A stretch of DNA of 64,000 nucleotides from Cololabis saira (GCF_033807715.1 NC_084587.1:18804017-18868016), one strand, 5' to 3'; numbered from the stretch's first letter, positions 11,226 to 41,260 are shown. Made by a program: numbers and translations. Notes: a model not told the origin generated them from the sequence alone.

Positions 11226-12523
11226 AAAACCAGCTGAATCAAACTTTAATCCCACTGCAAAGCTCAGTCCTGACTGTCTTTCTCTCCACCGTTTGTCCTC
11301 TTGACCCTCAAATGGACAAATGTTGTCCTGTCGAGTGACAGCAAGCGTTCGACCTCCACTTGGTCGTCAAAGGGGCGTCTCCCTCAGAGGGAAATAAAAG
11401 CGTGTCTGTTGTCACGTCTGCATGCACGCATTAACACACACCCCCGCGCTAATAAAAGGTTATCATCCATCAGACGAGTTAACCAAACACTGTTTTGGCA
11501 TCAAGTGAGGAACTGGGAGGACAACAAGCGGGAATGTCAGCGATAACGCTGATATCACCGACTCTCTCTCCCACGTCTGTCCTTATAGGACCAAACACTT
11601 GACCACTCGGGACAGAAATTATCATTTCTTTCCACTTATTGAGATAAATTATGTGATCACCATGTGGAAATGTGATTAGAGCGTTCTGCTAAGGACACAA
11701 AAACATCCAAGGACAGTCTCCCGTCTATGGTGTATAAAGGTCCAATGTTTTTTTTCACTGCTGTTGTGGTTGGCTTTCCTACCAGAACAGGTTCTTCCCG
11801 CGCTCCACTTCCACTGCATCCCTGTGAGTTGGCGGGAGGAGCTGCCAGCTGTCGTCCAGCGAGAGGAAGGGTACATCCTGGACAAGTCAGCAGTCCCGAG
11901 TTTACTGTCACTGGTGATGAATGTTCTTGGACTGTAGCGAGAAGACCCGTGCTGGGGTCCAAACGGACACTCTCCAACCCACGTGTGAACCAGAAACCAT
12001 TTCATGCTTTACAGAGGTGACGATGAAAACCACCTCAAGCGTCGCGTGACTAATTCTGCCAAATGTGTTTTTGCAGAATTTGGCCTCATTTCCTCCCGGA
12101 GACGCGGTTAAATCAATCGATCAATCAAGCTATGAGTATTAGCAACAATACTGAAATATGGGGGTCTTAAATTGCCTGTAAAACGGACGAGAAGATACAA
12201 GTAAAAGCTGGAATTATTTATGTAAGATTGTAAATGGGAAAAGAAATAACCTCTTGGTTTAAATATGGGGTGAGATTTAAAGTAGAAAAGGCTTTTTAAG
12301 CGGAGGTTCGGAAGCCCACAGGATGCAGGAATGATAAGAGCCTCAATGGTCCCGTGTATTAACGGCCAGAGTCACATCTGAAGGTCACGTGACTGAAAAG
12401 AGACGTGTGTGAATTTTTATGCATCAAACGTGATGACGAAGCATCATTTCAATGATTTTTCTGAACTCGGGTCACTGAACAAAAAAGAAAAAAACCACAC
12501 CATCTGTGTTGTTATGTATGATT
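11226..12523. other. Intergenic region 3' of myoglobin
   Basis: Only the second copy of the duplicated segment (11400-11525, partner 7015-7165) stands out. Open frames at 11657-12020 overlap one another on both strands and show no family features. Confidence 0.35.
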
Positions 12524-12529
12524 TTTATT
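12524..12529 (-). terminator. Possible myoglobin poly(A) signal
   Basis: AATAAA on the minus strand, about 345 bases after the myoglobin stop codon. It is a plausible end for the 3' UTR, but this is inferred from position only. Confidence 0.4.
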
Positions 12530-12872
12530 AAATTCAGCAAATAAAACACTGGGATGTGACCAAATATAGGAAGAGAAAAGAGCAACAGAAGGATTTATAA
12601 GACAAGACAACGACCTACGCCACATTAAACTTGTTTGCCAGTAATTTGGAAGAAAAACCTAGAAAATCTATTCATTTTCAAAGCAGTCAAGTTAAGAAAT
12701 TATTTTATATATATCTATATATAGATATATATAAATAATAGTATTGATTATGTTATTTTAGTAATCTAACAATGATCTATGTTGTGACTCATACGGAAGA
12801 TTATAAAGTTGCTTTTAAATGAAGATAAGAGGTTGTTTATTCCCAGCATGACTCGGGAGTCGGGACTCCGGC

Positions 12873-13938
<1,066 letters not shown>

Positions 13939-14488
13939 TCATGAAAGGAGGATAAAGTGATGTGTTGTTTGGGACTGCTTTGATTTGACGGCCTCGGGTC
14001 AAGAGCCGCTCCGTTCAAGGGCGGCTCGTTGCCGGACGGCGGCTACTCTGCCCTTCGGCGAGCGCCTGATGTCAACTCCATGCAGCCCGGTAAACTTCAT
14101 GCAATGGAAACCAGACGCACGGCTCATTTCTGTGCTCTTAAAGCTGCGGCGCAATTAATTATTTCACCTTTGATGTTAATATTTTCTTTTAATTGTCTCC
14201 TAATTTTATTGTTTATTGTTTGTTTTATTGAGCAAACAACAGTTTTGGAAATACTGACGATTTTTTGTTTTAATTCAGCATCTTTTCTACTTTAAAAGGC
14301 CTTAAAGTGAATATCAAGAACATTCAAATTGTCCAATTTTCTGAAAATAATCTTTTCTTTATCTGAGCAATATTTAATTTTGTCTTCACTTTTCCACTTG
14401 TCAGTTTTGTTATTCTCCTTTATAACTGAAATTAGCACATTTTATTAAAGTATTAACCTGCAAGGCAAGTAAGAGAGTCAGCACCAAC

Positions 14489-14535
14489 CTGCGCAGCAGT
14501 AAAATATCCTGTGTGGTTATCCAAATTCTCCTTGG
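14489..14535 (-). other. mb: Probable 5' non-coding exon of myoglobin
   Basis: On the minus strand a TATA box is followed about 30 bases later by sequence ending GCTGCGCAG|GTTGGT, a usable donor after 14489. A matching acceptor TTCCCACCAG lies 19 bases before the myoglobin ATG, so the coding exon would start at 13900. Splicing would leave a short leader of roughly 65 nt. The transcription start is inferred from the TATA position. Confidence 0.55.
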
Positions 14536-14560
14536 CCTGACTTTCCCCCTCAAAGCTGAC

Positions 14561-14568
14561 CTTTTATA
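14561..14568 (-). promoter_or_regulatory. mb: TATA box, myoglobin promoter
   Basis: On the minus strand the sequence reads AGTATAAAAGGTCAGC, a strong TATA box, within GC-poor flanks. It is the only good TATA-plus-donor arrangement upstream of the gene. The satellite array begins about 600 bp further upstream. Confidence 0.55.
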
Positions 14569-15180
14569 CTCCCTCCCTCTGACCAGACATCCAATTTTTC
14601 CACCTCTCCCATCAGTCCACCTCTCTCTCTCTCTTTCTCTGCACGTCTCTTAAAATGTTTCCAGCAGCTCCGGGTTCAACCTGGAAACCTCTCATTCTGT
14701 TGCGACCGTCGTCTCGGATGTGACTCCGTGTCACTTTTATTTTCTGTCCTGCACAAAAGACGACGTCCTGCACTCATGATGCAGATGATCATACGACAAT
14801 GTTTGAGTTTGTTTCTGTCTTTCTTTGCTGACCCACTCATGCAGACACCTGTTTGAGGGATACGTGCGCATGATTGATGCAACCTTATATCAGTAAAACA
14901 TCTGTCATTGACGCCATTAACTGTAATGGTAGTAAAAAAAACCTTTATTAAATATCTCAGAAATATCGAGGTGTTTGTGTTTAGGACTCATGTTGTCACG
15001 GCTATTAAATTTAGCTGCATGACCAAGTTAAAGGAGAAACATGATGTTTTTGTCCTCTACGATGACGTCCAGCAAAGATGATACGTTTATTTTTAGGGTA
15101 GACTCATAAAAGACAGACTAAAGTCTAAACACTTTTTTTACTTTTAACAATTCATGAAACACTAGGCCGACATCCAAGTG

Positions 15181-18100
15181 GAAGGCATTTTGAACTGAAT
15201 TGAACTGAACCGAATCAAAATCACTTGAATTGGATTGACATCTGTTTAATTAAACTGAACTAAACTGATTTGAATTCAGCTGTATTAAAGTGAACTGAAC
15301 TGAATTGAAATCAGTTGAATTAAAGTGAACTTAACCGAATTGAATTGATTTGAAATCAGTTTAAGTGAACTGAACTAAACTGATTGAATTGAGCTGAATT
15401 AAAGTGAACTGAACTTAGTTGAATTGAATTCAACTGAATTTAACTTAGTTGAATTGAATTGAACTGAATTGAAATCAGTTTAAGTGAACTGCATTGTGCT
15501 GTATTGAAATCAGTTGAATGAAAGTGAATTGAACTTAACTGAATTGAATTGAATTAAACTGAACTTAGTTGAATTGAATTGAATTGAACTGAACTTAACC
15601 GAATTGAATTGAACCAAACTGAATTGAAGTCAGTTTAAGTGAACTGCACTGTACTGTATTGAAATCAGTTGAATTAAAGTGAACTGAACTTAATTGAATT
15701 GAATTAAACTGAACTGAATTGAAATCAGTTTAAGTGAACTGCACTGAACTGTATTGAAATCAGTTTAATTAAAGTGAACTTAACCAAATTGAATTGATTT
15801 GAAATTAGTTGAATTCAATTGAACTGAACTGAGCTGAACTGTATTGAACCGAACTGAATTGAAATCAGTTTAAGTGAACTGAACTAAACTGATTGAATTG
15901 AGCTGAATTAAAGTGAACTGAACTTAATTGAATTGAATTCAACTGAATTTAACTTAGTTGAATTGAATTCAACTGAATTGAAAACAGTTTACGTGAACTG
16001 CATTGTACTGTATTGAAATCAGTGGAATTAAAGTTAACTGAACGTAATTGAATTGAATTGAACTGAATTGAATTGATTTGAAATTAGTTGAATTGAACTG
16101 AACTGTACTGAACTGAACTGAACTGAATTGAATTGAACCAAACTGAATTGAAGTCAGTTTAAGTGAACTGCTCTGTACTGTATTGAAATCAGTTGAATTA
16201 AAGTTAACTGAACGTAATTGAATTGAACTGAATTGAATTGATTTGAAATTAGTTGAATTGAACTGAACTGTACTGAACTGAACTGAATTGAAATCAGTTT
16301 AAGGGAATGGAACTAAACTGATTTGAAATCAGTTGAATTAAAGTGAACTGAACTTAAGTGAATTGAATTGAACTGAACTGAATTGAACTGAACTGAATTG
16401 AAATCAGTTTAAGGGAACTGAACTAAACTGATTTGCAATCAGTCGAATTAAAGTCAACTGAACTTAACTGAATTGAACTTAACTTAACTTAGTTGAATTG
16501 AACTGAGCTGAACTGAACTGAATTGAAATCAGTTGAATTAAAGTGAACTTAACCGAATTGAATTGATTTGAAATTAGTTGAATTCAATTGAACTGAACTG
16601 AGCTGAACTGTATTGAACCAAACTGAATTGAAATCAGTTTAAGTGAACTGAACTAAACTGATTTGCAATCAGTTGAATTAAAGTCAACTGAACTTAACTG
16701 AATTGAACTTAACTTAACTTAGTTGAATTGAACTGAGCTGAACTGAACTGAATTGAACTGAACTGAATTGAAATCAGTTTAAGTGAACTGCACTGAACTG
16801 TATTGAAATCAGTTGAATTAAAGTGAACTTAACCGAATTGAATTGATTTGAAATTAGTTGAATTCAATTGAACTGAACTGAGCTGAACTGTATTGAACCA
16901 AACTGAATTGAAATCAGTTTAAGTGAACTGAACTAAACTGATTGAATTGAGCTGAATTAAAGTGAACTGAACTTAATTGAATTTAACTGAATTTAACTTA
17001 GTTGAATTGAATTGAACTGAATTGAAATCAGTTTAAGTGAACTGCATTGTACTGTATTGAAATCAGTTGAATTAAAGTGAATTGAACTGAACTGAGCTGA
17101 ACTGTATTGAACCAAACTGAATTGAAATCAGTTTAAGTGAACTGAACTAAACTGATTGAATTGAGCTGAATTAAAGTGAACTGAACTTAATTGAATTTAA
17201 CTGAATTTAACTTAGTTGAATTGAATTGAACTGAATTGAAATCAGTTTAAGTGAACTGCATTGCACTGTATTGAAATCAGTTGAATTAAAGTGAATTGAA
17301 CTTAACTGAATTGAATTGAATTAAACTGAATTAAATTGATTTGAAATTAGTTGAATTGAACTGAACTGTACTGAGCTGAACTGAATTGAAATCAGTTTAA
17401 GGGAATGGAACTAAACTGATTTGAAATCAGTTGAATAAAAGTGAACTGAACTTAAGTGAATTGAACTGAACTGAACTGAATTGAACTGAACTGAATTGAA
17501 ATCAGTTTAAGTGAACTGCACTGAACTGTATTGAAATCAGTTTAATTAAAGTGAACTTAACCAAATTGAATTGATTTGAATTTAACTGAACTGTACTGAA
17601 CTGAACTGAATTGAAATCAGTTTAAGGGAATGGAACTAAACTGATTTGAAATCAGTTGAATTAAAGTGAACTGAACTTAAGTGAATTGAATTGAACTGAA
17701 CTGAATTGAACTGAAATGAACTGAATTGAAATCAGTTTAAGGGAACTGAACTATACTGATTTGAAATCAGTTGAATTAAAGTGAACTGAACTTAAAGGCA
17801 GGGTCCTTGATGTTTGAGAGCTAGCAAGATTTGAAAGTGGCACCTCCTCTAAGCCCCGCCCCCTCCTCCCCCTCCCAGCTTAAATCATGTAAAAACTCTA
17901 ACCAATCCGTTTCATTCGGTCCGAATGAAACGGATTGGTCCAGGACCAGAGGCTTGGCAGGGGGGGAAAGAACCAATCAGATGCCTTCATGACGCCCACG
18001 ACCCCCCCCGGGCCCCCCACCCCTGAAAACCGGCCTTGCTTACAGTTGAATGAGACATGGGGTAGTTTTGTTGAAAATTTGTTGTCCAAAATGTCCTGGA

Positions 18101-18395
18101 AAATTCGACTCCTGCAAATGCGCGTTCCCCAAAGTTTGTGGGGGAGTGGCTTTGGACGGAGCGCTGACGGGAGGGGGAGGAGGGGGCGGGGCTTAGAGGA
18201 GGTGCCACTTTCAAATCTTGCTGCTCTCCAACATCAAGGACACTACCTTTAAGTGAATTGAATTGAACTTAGTTGAATTGAATTGAGCTGAACTGAATTG
18301 AATTGAATTGAATTTAACCGAACTGAATTGAAATCAGTTTAAGTGAACTGAACTGATTAGAAATCAGTTGAATTAAAGTGAGCTTAATTGAATAC
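15181..18395. repeat. Pentameric GAACT/GAATT satellite with higher-order structure
   Basis: About 2.7 kb of degenerate tandem pentamers (GAACT, GAATT, TTGAA, CTGAA). They are arranged in longer units of roughly 100-170 bp marked by recurrent phrases such as ATCAGTTTAAGTGAACTG and TCAGTTGAATTAAAGTGAAC. The array is interrupted at 17796-18248 by a TTAA-flanked foldback element and resumes to about 18395. No coding capacity. Units differ by point changes and by loss or gain of whole pentamers, so the array is old or fast-turning. Confidence 0.95.
17796..18248. mobile_element. TTAA-flanked foldback element inside the satellite
   Basis: Ends read AGGCAGGGTCCTTGATGTTT and, inverted, AGGTAGTGTCCTTGATGTTG. 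The inverted arms continue for more than 70 bp through CACCTCCTCTAAGCCCCGCC. TTAA flanks both sides (17792-17795 and 18249-18252), the duplication used by piggyBac-like and some other superfamilies. The interior holds an 11-bp inverted pair TTCATTCGGTC/GACCGAATGAA region near 17910-17940. It is non-autonomous. Confidence 0.85.
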
Positions 18396-18774
18396 TTCCT
18401 CAAACTCTATCTATTCTCCAGCTCTTTTCATAACACTCAAGGTCACATGGGTATCGTCATTGGCAACAAGGGGCTGGATACGTGTTCGATAGGCCGTTTA
18501 ATTAATCGCCAAAAGGAAATTATACTGTTGCACACTAAATGACAGCAGAACCGCTGAGTATCCGGGGTGCAGGAACGTTCCTTCACAACGTTCTGGATTA
18601 CACCATCACTTGTTCAGCACTGCAGCTCCTCTCACTGCTCTGTTTACAATCAGCCTTCTTGCATCATCTGAAAGCCGCCAGGTAGCCAGTTGGTGGACTC
18701 CAGAATATGTCCGCCGAGCCATATCTCTGTCAAACAACTAATTCTGATGAATATGACCTTATTTAATTCAATTT

Positions 18775-18890
18775 TCAATTCAATTCAATTTTATTTGTAT
18801 AGCATCTAATACAACAGATGTTGTCTCTAGACGCTTTCCAGAGACCCAGAACATGACCCCCGAGCAATTATTACATAATTATTTACAATC
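18775..18890. repeat. Retroelement-type repeat, copy 2
   Basis: It starts with TTTTATTTGTATAGCATCTA and continues with GACGCTTTCCAGAGACCCAG. This is the same family as 11065-11225. Confidence 0.6.
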
Positions 18891-21800
18891 TTTCCAGAAC
18901 AAGCGTCCATCCTGTTCCTCTACGATACCCTTTCAGTTATCCTTTAGTTGCAGTAACTCGTTTGGAAGCTGTTTTCAGGATATCTGCTGGTGATTCTGGC
19001 ACTTGTCCACATTTGTTGGCTTATCTATAGCTTTTAAAGTCCAAGTTAACACTCAGATTAAGACGGACTGAAGAGAAGACACTGAGGATGTTTAGTAGGA
19101 CTAAAAGAGAAAGCATGGAAGATAACGTTTCAACCATTTCTTCCATTACCTGTCACAGAGAATACAAGATCACTGGCCTATGAAATGGAAGAGATTGGAG
19201 TTCTTACGATTACAAATCACGACTGTCATTTATTACAGTACATGACTCAGACTCTTGTGCCTTTCCACCTGCCTTTCAGTAGAACAGAAGGAGGAACCGT
19301 GTGATCTCAGACTCTGTAGTGTTCCTTTCAATGTAGCTTTTTGTAAACTTTGATAATGTTTTACAATATTGTAAGAAATATTTTTTAAATTTAGTCATTG
19401 ATCTACTGTTCCTGTATGAAGATGAAACATTAAAAAAATAAACCATTCAATCCCAGACTTGGTAGAGTGCAGGAGCGTTTTTGGACCCCGGATACTGAAC
19501 TCTTGGCTGCGAGTTCCTTTCAAAGCTTTCTGCAGAGCGACTTCATCTTTCTTATCTGCCAAAGCTGCATGTCTTTGGCAATCTTCTTACTGACAAAGAC
19601 TTTTAAATGTCTTAATAAGCAACAAAAAAAATCATGGGGTCAAAATGGCAAGAAATAGACATGTGACTGGAGAACGATGCAAAGAAAACAAAGATGTAAA
19701 ATGGACAAAAGGAGGTATAAAACACACAAGTTGGAGTCTTTCCTCCTTTGTGGGGTCTTTAACATAAATGTACCTGAACTCAGGAGCCAGCTGTCTCGTT
19801 TTCTTTTACCTGACATCATAAAACTCTGATGCAGATGCTTCACTTTAAAGATTAGCATTCTATTTTCATCTCTGATGTAAAATACCAGCGGCATGTTTTG
19901 TATTAAAATCTGATTTTACTCGGATCATCAGTCATGCATGGAAAACAAGACAATGTGATGTAAAACCACCAGCACCATCAAATATCCTCTGGACATTGAC
20001 TTTAAAAAAAACAACTACACCATAAAAAACATAAACTGAGAAAATGTTGAAATGGAGATAAAATGCAAATGAAGGACAAAGCTGGGATTCTTTTATCTCA
20101 TTATTGCAATATCAACCCAGATTCTTTCATCTTTAGCATCATCAGCTTCATTTCATTTGTTACTTTTTTTTAACCTCACGGCACATGAAATATTCTGGCA
20201 TTGACGACACGAAGCAAAGTGTTTCAGGTGTTATTTTGCCCCATTTTGACTTATGGTTCTCAAAAGCACTGGACATTGACCCCAAATGTTTTTTTTTTTT
20301 TTCTATTTGCAAAATGATTCACTCGCTCTGTGTTTGGGACGAATCAGCACCGCAGCCCAGCCGGCCGGTCCTGCCACCGTATACATGTTTACACTGTGCA
20401 TTCCTGGTAACTAAGAACTACAAATTACGTAATGGTGTGGGAGATATTGTCTTGGCAAACTTTTGGCGGCTTAGTGCCGACCATATTCATCCCTCTGTGA
20501 CCACAGTGAGTCCATCTCAGTCCAACCGGGAGATTCCCATGACATCATAGATGTGACGCTATCACGTCAACATGGAGCAAAATCTCTGATCAATGTTTCC
20601 AACACCTTGTTGAATCTATTCTAGGAAGAACTAGAAAAGTCCTGAAGGCCACAGAGGGTCCAACCCGGTACTAGTAAAATGTCCCGAATGATGTGATATA
20701 TGAGAATCAGAATCAGAAAGACGTTTATTGCCAAGTAGTTTAACACACACAAGGATAGTCAGGTAATGCATGTTTTTTAATTCTCTTCTACTGGTACCAT
20801 GGACACTAGAGATTGTGGGTAAATGTATGTGTTAAATTTGAATTCACAATAATTTTATAATCATCTTCGCCATTGATTGTTGTAGCCTTTTCATTTTTGT
20901 CATAAAATAATATATGTTCTCATTTTTGTGAACTCTGGTAATGTTTTACAATATTGTAAGACATTTTTTTGAACTTATAGTCATTGGTCAACTGTTCCTT
21001 TATGAAGATGAAACATTAAAAAATAAATAAAACATTGAATGCATCATGTTTGTGTTCAAGCCTCTGACCCACATGTAGAGAAACATTCAGAAATCCGTTC
21101 AAAAGGTGTTTATTTAGAAGAAGTGGAGGAAAAGTCCAACGGTGGTGGTCCACGGTAAACGACATGGGGTGATGGGGGGTCCGCCAGGGAGGGTGAGTGG
21201 TTTTGTCAGGACTGCTGAGAGCTGGAGAAGTGGATAGGAAAACTGGTGTAGGACTGTTGGAGGGCAGACAGGTAGTGCGACGAAGACGGTGGTGAAGCTT
21301 GAAGTTTACCAGTCACAGGAATCCAGACAGAGGGTTCTGACTTGGTGGTTCTAAGAGGTTTCCGACAAGTGGATATCAGAGGGGTTTGAATGAATGAATG
21401 AATTTATTTTGAACATGTATATAAAAAATTAAAAAAATAAAGAAACAGTAACATCTTCATATGCACATACGTTCGAAAAGGAGTAGGAAGAAGTATACAC
21501 TTTTTCCTAATTCCTACCCCTTTATAACTCTATGAATTTACATTATTGCTATTATTATATCTACACAATATCCATATAAATATAGTCTATATAAATACTA
21601 CGTAAACATGCCTATTACTACATAATTATCCATATAAGTATATAGAAAAGTATATAGAAAATACAAATATTACATAAATATTATATCAATATATAGACAT
21701 ATATATTATATAAATATATATAAATATACACTATATAAACTACATAAATATCCCTATAAATATACATATGCTACATACATAATAAATATATAACATATAT

Positions 21801-22254
21801 TACATAATTATAACTATCCCTCTCAACATATAATATATACTACATAAATATCCACATAAATATCTAAACATATCTTAAGCAAGTATAATATAAATTTTTT
21901 CCCTCTTTTATTTGTGGTTAACACTCAGGTAGAGAGTGACTGGCAGGTGTAATGAGGCTTGAGGGGTTGCAGGTGTGCAACACACCTGCAGGGAATCAGC
22001 CCTCAGCCCTGCAGCAGTCTTCCCGGGCGCCCTCTGGTGGTTGCCTGCCGGTACTGCCACAGAGAAACACAATACCCTGACAGAATGGAAGATTATAAGT
22101 CTACAAAATATTATCAAATAACACATTTTGGTTATTTCATAGTTTTTATTACTTTTTTAATTGGTAGTTTATTGTGGAAGTGTGAACGGTAGACTTTAAA
22201 GTTATATAACACATCCTTTGAGCAGCGTGTGATGAAGCGCTGGTCCCGGCGTCT
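18891..22254. other. Intergenic region between mb and serhl
   Basis: No gene is supported. Two stretches, 19330-19445 and 20928-21035, are copies of the same retroelement tail: both contain GTAATGTTTTACAATATTGT-like sequence, GTTCC, TGAAGATGAAACATTAAAAA and a terminal AATAAA. A LINE-tail fragment at 20705-20765 (AGAATCAGAATCAGAAAG, TTTATTGCCAAGTAG) matches 63856-63945. An AT-rich repeat occupies 21385-21900. Confidence 0.5.
21385..21900 (-). repeat. LINE-tail-like repeat with TATAAA/ATATCC minisatellite
   Basis: It opens with (TGAA)n, TTTATTTTGAACATGTATAT and then GAAAAGGAGTAGGAAGAAG, a common teleost LINE 3' region read in reverse. It passes into a long array of TAAATATCC-type units. The part at about 21750-21880 is the reverse complement of 34460-34590. 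Confidence 0.6.
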
Positions 22255-22459
22255 CCTGACATCACATTGGGTGAAAGGTAAACCCCGCCTCCTCTGGACG
22301 CTGATTGGACGAGCCACACTTCCGCACCAGTCCAGCCAATAGCAGCTCAAGCTGACCCGAGTGGGCGGGGCGTGTGTCAACAACGTTGTAGAAGAAACAG
22401 GGAAGTTTATATTTGTGGATATTGAATAATAAAGTTTAGTTTTCATCGAATTTTCTGGG
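22255..22459 (+). promoter_or_regulatory. serhl: TATA-less promoter region of serhl
   Basis: In the 200 bp before the start codon there are two inverted CCAAT boxes (ATTGG at 22266-22270 and 22304-22308), a direct CCAAT box (22336-22340) and a GC box GGGCGGGGCG (22363-22372). The region is GC- and CpG-richer than its surroundings, as expected of a housekeeping promoter. Confidence 0.6.
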
Positions 22460-38487
<16,028 letters not shown>

Positions 38488-39913
38488 CAAACATATCCTG
38501 TATTTAATCCACTTTTTCTAAGTTAAAACTACTGAACTGCTGCTACTAAACTGTTTACACTCTTCCAGGTGCTTTAGCGTAGCTCCCCTTGTCCGTGTAG
38601 CGGGATCTGTTCATCTTGAAAACGACTGTAACGTGGACTGATCCTTGAAACAAGCTGGTGAACAACGTTAAATTATGTGTTTAACCAAATTTATCACGTG
38701 TTGTCAGCTCTTGTTTGACTCGTAATGATTAACTTGACGTTTTTTCATTAAATAACCTAAATTCAAGGCCGTGTTGTTTTCTATTATCAGTCAGCGGATG
38801 TGATTTATTTTGTACTTGATCCAAATAAAAAAATAAAAAATAGGTGTCAACATGTGGTGATGGAGACAAGAAAAAGTATGTGAACCCCTTCGAATGTACT
38901 TCTTTTTTGCATTTATTTGTTTTTTGTGTGTGTAATAGTCTCATAAACAGGGTCAGAGATGTCTTCAGACCTTCAGCTGTAAATATCTTACTTTACTCTG
39001 CAGCATTCATTAAAAGCACAGGAAATTATAACTGTTATCAGCTTACTTGTTAGTTAGATATAGATCACATCATATTTTAAGGGAAATTAATGGAAAACAC
39101 TCGTAAAGTCATACTTTTATGTTACTGGGAAGGTCTTCGGGTAACTGATGCACTTGGAATAAATAAACACTGGATGAGAATAAATGAATAAATCTCTTTG
39201 TGAACATCAAATAAAATCAAACGCAGCAGTCAGGCTCAGGTCAGAGTCGGCACATCCAGACATCAAAGCTTTTTTACTATGTGGAGTCAAGAAGGTAACA
39301 GAAATGATCAATGTGTTGGACTTCATCTGAATTCACCTCCGTCTGTGCCCCGTCAAAATAAAGGCTTCACACCAAGGACACGTCCAGTTTCAGTAGAGTC
39401 CAGACTCAAAACTCAGAAATCCATCATCTACGCTTCTTCATATTCAGGATCATGGAGGTTTTACCAGCTTCCTTCAGGCAGAGGGGGAGGTTGCAGGTCA
39501 CCAAGCCTTCAAAATTCATAAAAACAGTCCAAGGAGCCCAGAATATTGCTCCGAGTCTTTACTTTGGTGCTGAACAAGCACGAGGCGACAGTGGAGACGA
39601 AAACTTCAAATCTACACGGGTTAAAGCCTCCAGTAGAGCCGGACTTGGACAGGGGGGCCATCCGACTGGTCGGAGGACTAAATGGGCCATTTATTGTACT
39701 CTGACTTTATTGTACAGCTTCAAAGTCATGTTCCACTTCCACTCTGTTAATATCCTGAATCTTCACAAAAATCCCTGGTAAGTTCGGTAAAATTGTGATG
39801 GGAAAACGTCTGATCCAGATGTTTCCTTAAGTTCTGAATGTAAATATTTTGGCCAAATAATATACATTTCCCCCATATGGAATAGTCTGGTGTACAAAGG
39901 AGTTCATGTTGGA
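38488..39913. other. serhl 3' flank, nothing else recognised
   Basis: An AATAAA at 38824-38829 is a possible poly(A) signal for serhl. No other gene, repeat end or RNA is supported. Confidence 0.4.
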
Positions 39914-39921
39914 CTCATCAC

Positions 39922-40608
39922 TAGTGTTGTTTCTGGCAGCCTGTTTCAATTTAGTCCAGTCTTTGGGTCCAGCTATCATTTTAATTTTTATTAGTTTTAG
40001 TCACGTTCATACTTTTTAGTCGTTTCAAGTTTCAGTCGACTAAAAGTCTGAGCATTTTAGTCAGAATTGTCCATTTTAGTCTAATTTTAGTCAAAGATTG
40101 TATTTAGCCAAACCCATTTTACAATTCAAACAAGGTTATCTTATTATATTATTATATATATTGTTACTGTATTCTTTAGTCTTATAGACTAAAGAATACA
40201 GTGATTTGAGTTTACAACATATTTATTTTTCCACATTTCTCCCCGTCTTTTTCTTTTTCCAACGACACATTTGGTTTTCTTTTCCACGTAGGAAAGTGTA
40301 TCTAAAGACTAAACTGGTTTAAAGACTAAACCAGAGGAAACAACTTAAAAAATGGATATTAAGGATCTTTGTTATAACATTTCGTCTCGTGTTATTTTGG
40401 TCAACGAAAATGAAGACACATTTTAGCAGAGTTTTTAATTTGTAATCTACATTTTAGTCTGGTTTTTATTCCTCTACGATATTGCATTATATATTTAGTT
40501 ATCGTTATCACATGACCAGCATTTTCGTTGCGTCTCGTTTTCCTCAGGTGATAAAGGTTCGCTGACGACGATATTTAGTCAAAATTTTCATTGACGAAAG
40601 CAGCTTTC
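39922..40608. mobile_element. hAT-type element, GTTTTTGGCAGCC family, copy 3
   Basis: Begins TAGTGTTGTTTCTGGCAGCC and ends GACGAAAGCAGCTTTC. A perfect 8-bp duplication CTCATCAC (39914-39921 and 40609-40616) confirms hAT-type insertion. No transposase. Confidence 0.88.
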
Positions 40609-41260
40609 CTCATCACAGCCCCGTGGCTGACCACGTCACCACCTTTGTGATTGACAGTTGGTGTAATGTTGATATTCTGACTTTGGCTTTCATCAGATGT
40701 GCCGAAAAACTTCCCTTTGCTCTCATCTGTCCAAAGATCCTTGTTCCTGGAGACCTGGGGTTTCTTTCAAACCTAAAACAAGCAAGCAGGTTTTCTTTGC
40801 TTGGGTTTCCACTTGGGAATAATCTTCATTAATAATCTTCCTCACTGCAGAGTGAAGTTGTTTGTTTGAAGTTATTTTGAACCCCTTGTCTTTGTGTTTC
40901 AGTTCTGTCTTGACTTCCCTGTGTCCCATCTGCCCCGATTGTCTGCACCTGTGTCTCGATAACCCCTCTGTGTCTTGTCTTTCCCTTGCTCCCGGCTGGT
41001 CCGTACTGTTTCTAACCTCCATGTTTCTGGTCAGGTTTGTCACATTCATATTCCGGTTTTTGGATCCTGCTCAGCAGACTATAAATCTAATACTAATAAA
41101 CTAATAAATCACTATTTTTTTGGAACTCCTGCATCTCTTCTGCATCTGGGTCCTACTCCACCATTTCCTGACAGCTCTTCTATATAACCATTGCTGATCT
41201 GGAGCGGTTATAGAGAAGAGGCACAGACTGCAACGGACAATCAGGTCTGCAGAGAGGATA

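Noticed and set aside
11657..12020. Three overlapping frames of about 100 codons on both strands
   Set aside because: Mutually overlapping frames without splice sites, motifs or compositional bias. Chance is the simplest reading.
17898..18252. Frames of about 100 codons inside the TTAA foldback element
   Set aside because: They span inverted arms of a non-autonomous element. The same stretch is open on both strands because it is palindromic and GC-rich.
15181..18395. CRISPR-like array
   Set aside because: There are no conserved repeats with unique spacers. It is a degenerate pentamer satellite in a vertebrate genome.
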